NCBI GenBank assembly: GCA_034190875.2
Contig: CM067356.1
Location: forward strand, 51,627,263 to 51,691,262
Length of the DNA stretch: 64,000 nt
Reading direction: 5' to 3'
DNA from: Urechis unicinctus
Lineage: Eukaryota; Annelida; Polychaeta; Xenopneusta; Urechidae
Shown: one piece after another, positions 59,430 to 64,000 of the stretch
Layout of the letters: every line of letters begins with the position of its first letter
Position numbering within the stretch: position 1 is the stretch's first letter
Program-made: the position numbers and the translations under genes
Notes under the pieces: model-generated
What the model saw: only the letters and a program-made list of their open reading frames with translations
Database searches by the model: none
Told to the model about the DNA's origin: nothing

Positions 59430-61130
59430 GTGATTGACAGCAGCTGGCCGATTCCAACAGCATCTAATTAAGCCGTGTTGCAAAAACGTTTGAGTGCAAA
59501 ACTGTGATATAGATCAGGTCTGTAAATCAAATGTAAACCGTCAATTTTATCTTTTTGTCTCATGGACAACTACGAAACACAAACACGGAGGTACGCGTGC
59601 TCAGTAGTTCTTTAATGGATAGGAATATGGACATTGATACAAGTTTTATCGCATTGAAAAACTTAAACCTATCAGAGGGTCATTTATAATATTTGTAATA
59701 ATTTGAATAGTTATCTTCAAAAACATCTGTCTCATCGAAATTCTTGTCCTCAGTTATAAAACATGTCATGATACGCCCAGTAAATCATTTGCGATTTCAC
59801 TAAGAGCAAGCATGAAGACATATGTTTCAGACTACAATTGCCACCGACGCGCCATAACACTATGAAATAAAACACAGTCATTCTGTATACTTTTTCAATT
59901 GGAGAATCAAGATAAATGAGCTAGATATATGTTTTACAGCGTAATAAGTTAAGGGCAATAATAAGTATAATGTAAGGTGCCTCAGACTACATGTTAAATG
60001 AGCAGCGTGGAACCGTTGAAATGAATGACATTTGCTTCTTGCTTATATAATTAGGCCGCTGAGTCGTGATACGCTGAAAAGTAAACATCAGCAAGTATGT
60101 TAAAGAACGTGTTCGGAAGCACAACTTTATCCTGTGTGCTCAACATTTGGTTCACAATAATAACCCTACGGGGGTTTATGTAAGTCGTGCACTGCAACGA
60201 TATAGCTTCAGTTTGACTACTGCCTCCACCACTGGTCGTGTTTAAATATAGGATCAATAATGCAGGATTTGACACAAATGATGTTAGCATTTTACTGTTC
60301 TTTACTGCTAAACAGTGCATTTAATCATTCGTGTAAATTGTGTATAGTGACCATGGAGCGCTTTATTCTATATCTTTCTAAGAGGAAATCAAATATTGCA
60401 TATAAGTATGTACTCGTGCTTGTTGTTAATGCTTGAACATTTAACGCGATTTAGCGCTTCTTATTTTGGCCTTGACCAATGCATCGTCCATGTGGATATA
60501 TAATGGTAAGGAAATGAGAATGCACGGAACACGGAAGTCATCTCGCTTTAATGCCTTATCAGAATGCTGGTGAGTATACACGACATCCCAAAACATAACA
60601 CATTACTATGTGTAAAATGTAAAAGCTGGTATAGTTTCTTTAATGATCCAATATGACTTGTCCCCTGCAGATAATTGCAACCAGGGATATATCATCCCAC
60701 TCAATAAATAAGGTCGGCTTGTTCATTCATTAGGGGTGTACGAGTCAAAATCATCCCAAAGCACACTATATGATCCCACGGCAAATTGATGCTGTAATTC
60801 AGGGTCATAATGTTAACAAGCACGTCGGTTGGTTCCGTTATAATCCTGTCATTCTGTATCCCCATTCCATTTAGTTCATTAATGATACCGAAATTATGAC
60901 AGCCATTACCCAGGCCAAATGTTAGGCGAAGTAACATTCATTACTGGAGCGTAGTACAACTTGGCTAGGCGCCGTAATGTTTTTAATCAGTACGAAACAA
61001 CTTGCAATAACCCGTTCTACCCATACAACTGGTTACAGCAAGGACACTACTATGATTTTTCAGGCAATAGAGGTAACCTTTTTCATGAGGAGAATATAAT
61101 ATATGGAACATTTTTTATTGCACCCAACAC
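59430..61130. other. AT-rich sequence, nothing recognised
   Basis: No domain, exon series or clear repeat can be supported between the two parts of copy C. Confidence 0.45.
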
Positions 61131-63700
61131 AGCTTCCTTACAAAGTGTCATAGATTTGTATGTGTACTAATATCCTACCTGGATTACACACTGTACTAGT
61201 TCTGCCGCGCTGTGGAGCTGGTCCACTTCTCATGATGATGTTTATCCTTCCTTCTAGCCTCGCATGTTTTGCATATTTATCATCTCATTGTGGAAGCTGA
61301 TTGGACTGACAGATAATTGAAAAGTAGTAGCCGTCTAATGGGTGTTTGACACTGGCAATTGATGTTGAGTTGGGGGGAAAACATCAGTGTCGACTCTAAG
61401 TAATTACATTACGCAGCAATGCAACAAACCAACAAGTCGCCTGGGTACGCCAGTTCGGTCATATTTGCTGCAATTTACGTATAGCAAATGACTTACCGCC
61501 ATTTGAGATTCTTGAATCGGCAGTAACGCAGACTAATATGTTAAGTTGTTTTATTATGCACCATGAATTCAATATATAGTTTATACATTAATTTAAGTAA
61601 CCTTCACATTGATGTATCTCGCAATATAAGATGTGGGTGTCTATGTTTGAATTAATAACTTATTAATCATATCATATGTGTCTTTCAAGGTCCCGGTAGG
61701 CTTCTGTTACATCACATCCATTACTGTATGGATAATACAGAGGGCGTTTACATGCAACAATCTCGCAAAAAGCACTAAAAATGAAGTGCACACAAATCTT
61801 TCACTATGCCAAGACGAGCGGCATTACATGTTACCTTCCTACAGCTTACCAACCCGGTTTCTGGTCCCGAGACAAAGTCTGGATTATATCCTGCAATAAT
61901 AATCATGGATTTAAACACGGGGATCCAGTTTCATGGAAAACAAGCCAATAACAGCATCTGTCTCTGTTTTAATGTCCTCTGTAGACGACCTGGGCAGCAT
62001 AAATGGCCTTTACCAAATACTATATACAGTATTATTACTATATCTAACGTCATCAAAGCATGACGACATTACATTCTTTGAAATAAGGTGTAAGCATCCC
62101 AGAAGGTGTATAGACACCTTCAGTGTCATCGTGATATAAGCAGTGCAATCGTGAAATAAGGCCTAAAATCAGCAACCTTTCTGTGATTATTCTTTACAAC
62201 CTTATACATAAATACAGACGTTATATGGCTTCTAATTTTACGCGGTTGCTATTTTTCATAAACCCCAATTAATGAAAAGATCGGTATCAAACGTTGAATG
62301 ATATAGTCTCGACGAAAGTATACATATATATCTTAAGGTGGCCTTCATAATTGGATAAAACCATGCGCATGATTTGTGGGTTCTGCTATCGGCGATACGG
62401 GCGTGGATTCGCCAATTAAAAAAGCAATTAATCAATATAGGATCAAATAGGATGGCTGCACATTGAATGATGGCAGCACGTGCGTTCTGCTCGAAAATCC
62501 AATAAGCACCCTTCTACTAAGATTAACAATCCCCAGGGAGAATGTAGTTATTCGTATCACGCATATTATCGTGATTCGGATATTGTATGATGTCGTACGA
62601 TAATACTGTTTATATTATGTGAAGGTATTTTTAGTCACCACGAGGCCATATATTATAAAAAAAGGTCTGTGACATTGCTGAAAAATAATACCAAAATTGT
62701 ATTTTGGTTGTACACTTTTATTATGCTTGTATTATCTTTGACATGCCAAAGTGGATAACTCATTTCCTTAATTCCGCATGGGCATGGAAGGTCTGCGACA
62801 TTGGTTTACCGGAAAACCATGAATCGTTCTGAGGGTGAAAACGACGTCAATAAGTGTTGTGTTAACACCGCTGATTAAACAGAGCAGTAGCGCTACAGCT
62901 TCTCCAGGGCGCCACTTTCCCTTTGCGTTATTATTTGTTTATTCTCTCAAATTATGACAATACTCATCACTCAGTCACTCCCACGTAATGGAGATTTGTA
63001 TCTTTGCAACACTGATTAGCTTAAGACTTTCATGCATATGAAATATAGTAACTTTGTCATTATCATGCATATTACCATTACGATATGGTAGCATGGTTAC
63101 AGCAATGAAAGAACTCGTTCTTCCGGTTAACGATTAGCGCAAAATAGCTCAATGTTCACTGAGTGCTAGTACAATTTTTGTTCAGCTTAACATATTTATC
63201 TTACATAAGGATTCAACACGAAGACGTATAAACGCAATTTACTCACAGATCGTTCAATGATATGGACGTCAGGTGGCGCTCCTATGAAATCAACAAAAAC
63301 GCGTGGGACTCCAACGTCACGAGAGCTGGTGTTGTTTTAGCATAGCGCGTCTGCTGACAGGTGGCGTGGTCGGGCGCAGCCGTAAGTTAACCCTCTTAGC
63401 GAAGCAATAAGCTCTTTGTAATAATTGAATAAATGACAATCCAATTCGCTAGACATGGTCAAGCATGACTCGCCTGCCCCAGTCGACCGCATATGATCCG
63501 AATGAATGATTGAGGCAAAGCGACATACCAAAGGAAATTGATATGTCAACGTTTATGCAAATGTGCCCCACCCTGTCCCGTTTCTACTACCACAATCTAC
63601 CCTAAAATAGTCAAGCAATGTGTGCGGCCTTCAGCAATATCCGCCTTTCAAAACACTTTTAGCGTATATTGAGGTGACTGTCCTGCTCCGTGCACCCTCC
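61130..63700 (+). repeat. Low-copy repeat family, copy C, right part
   Basis: Ordered matches to copy B: TCATAGATTTGTATGT (61148) with 38266, GCTGGTCCACTTCTCAT (61218) with 38332, GTCCCGGTAGGC-TCTGTTAC (61690) with 38799, ACATGCAACAATCTCGCAAA (61750) with 38860, GAGGCCATATATTATAAA (62642) with 39118, and CCTTCA-CAATATCCG-CTTTCAAA (63630) with 39880. The spacing between blocks differs from copy B because of insertions and deletions. Confidence 0.72.
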
Positions 63701-64000
63701 GTTCACCCTTAAAGTGGTCAGTAAGTTCTTATGTTCATCGCTGATATGCAAGGACACGTCAATCTTAGTGAAATGTATTGCCTAGGTCGGCAGAAAATAA
63801 AGTTATGGAGATAAGTCGGGTTTGACAGGCTGGTGGGATATTTAGGTAGACAAATAGGTCAGTTAGTTTGACAGATAGATTAACTGAGTGGTGGGGGGGG
63901 GGGGGTCGTGAGGTACCATTCCAGGTTATTCGTAAATACCTTACTGTGCTTATTGATATATTGGGATCGTCATCGATTCTCTTTAGATGCACAATATCAC
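63700..64000. other. Window end, nothing recognised
   Basis: Contains a GTAGACAAATAGGTCAGTTA stretch and a run of about 14 G at 63890-63904, but no gene. Confidence 0.5.

Overview
This is eukaryotic, animal DNA. Genes are split by GT-AG introns, intergenic sequence is AT-rich, and microsatellites, minisatellites and decayed transposons are abundant. The two complete genes are a RAD1 checkpoint-clamp gene and a secreted alpha-carbonic anhydrase gene. Together with the repeat landscape they suggest a marine invertebrate, most likely a mollusc and plausibly a gastropod; that placement is inference. No bacterial, organellar or CRISPR signal was seen.

Layout. 1-6.1 kb: a short inverted-repeat transposon remnant, then RAD1 (+ strand, 8 coding exons, 282 aa). 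A 52-bp minisatellite in RAD1 intron 3 copies the splice acceptor and start of exon 4. 6.1-11.5 kb: two related minisatellites, a diverged duplication carrying a signal-peptide-like first exon, a (CT)n tract, and a 0.95-kb MITE inserted in a 31-bp tandem repeat. 11.56-17.57 kb: the carbonic anhydrase gene (+ strand, 8 exons, 295 aa, complete active site). Its intron 1 holds a 1-kb, 19-bp minisatellite, and a possible alternative last exon would encode an acidic linker plus a hydrophobic tail.

18-43 kb is gene-poor. It holds a tRNA-like SINE head, a 28-bp minisatellite, 400 bp of (GATA)n, a broken Ty3-type RNase H/integrase fragment, and low-copy repeat blocks. One family has three copies (about 31.1-33.2, 36.5-40.0 and 58.9-63.7 kb), all in the same orientation. 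43.3-46.2 kb: a minus-strand LTR-retrotransposon gag remnant and a candidate first exon.

47.5-58.3 kb holds fragments of several genes: an inverted repeat enclosing about 4 kb, an isolated carbonic-anhydrase-like exon, an NNMT-type methyltransferase pseudogene exon, a small two-exon minus-strand gene (87 aa, family not recognised), and a broken gene for a P2X7 C-terminal-like zinc domain. The rest is copy C of the low-copy repeat, a 30-bp tandem repeat open on both strands, and unannotated AT-rich DNA.

All exon boundaries come from reading frame, intron phase and GT/AG sites, with family resemblance recalled from knowledge. No alignment, transcript data or search was available.
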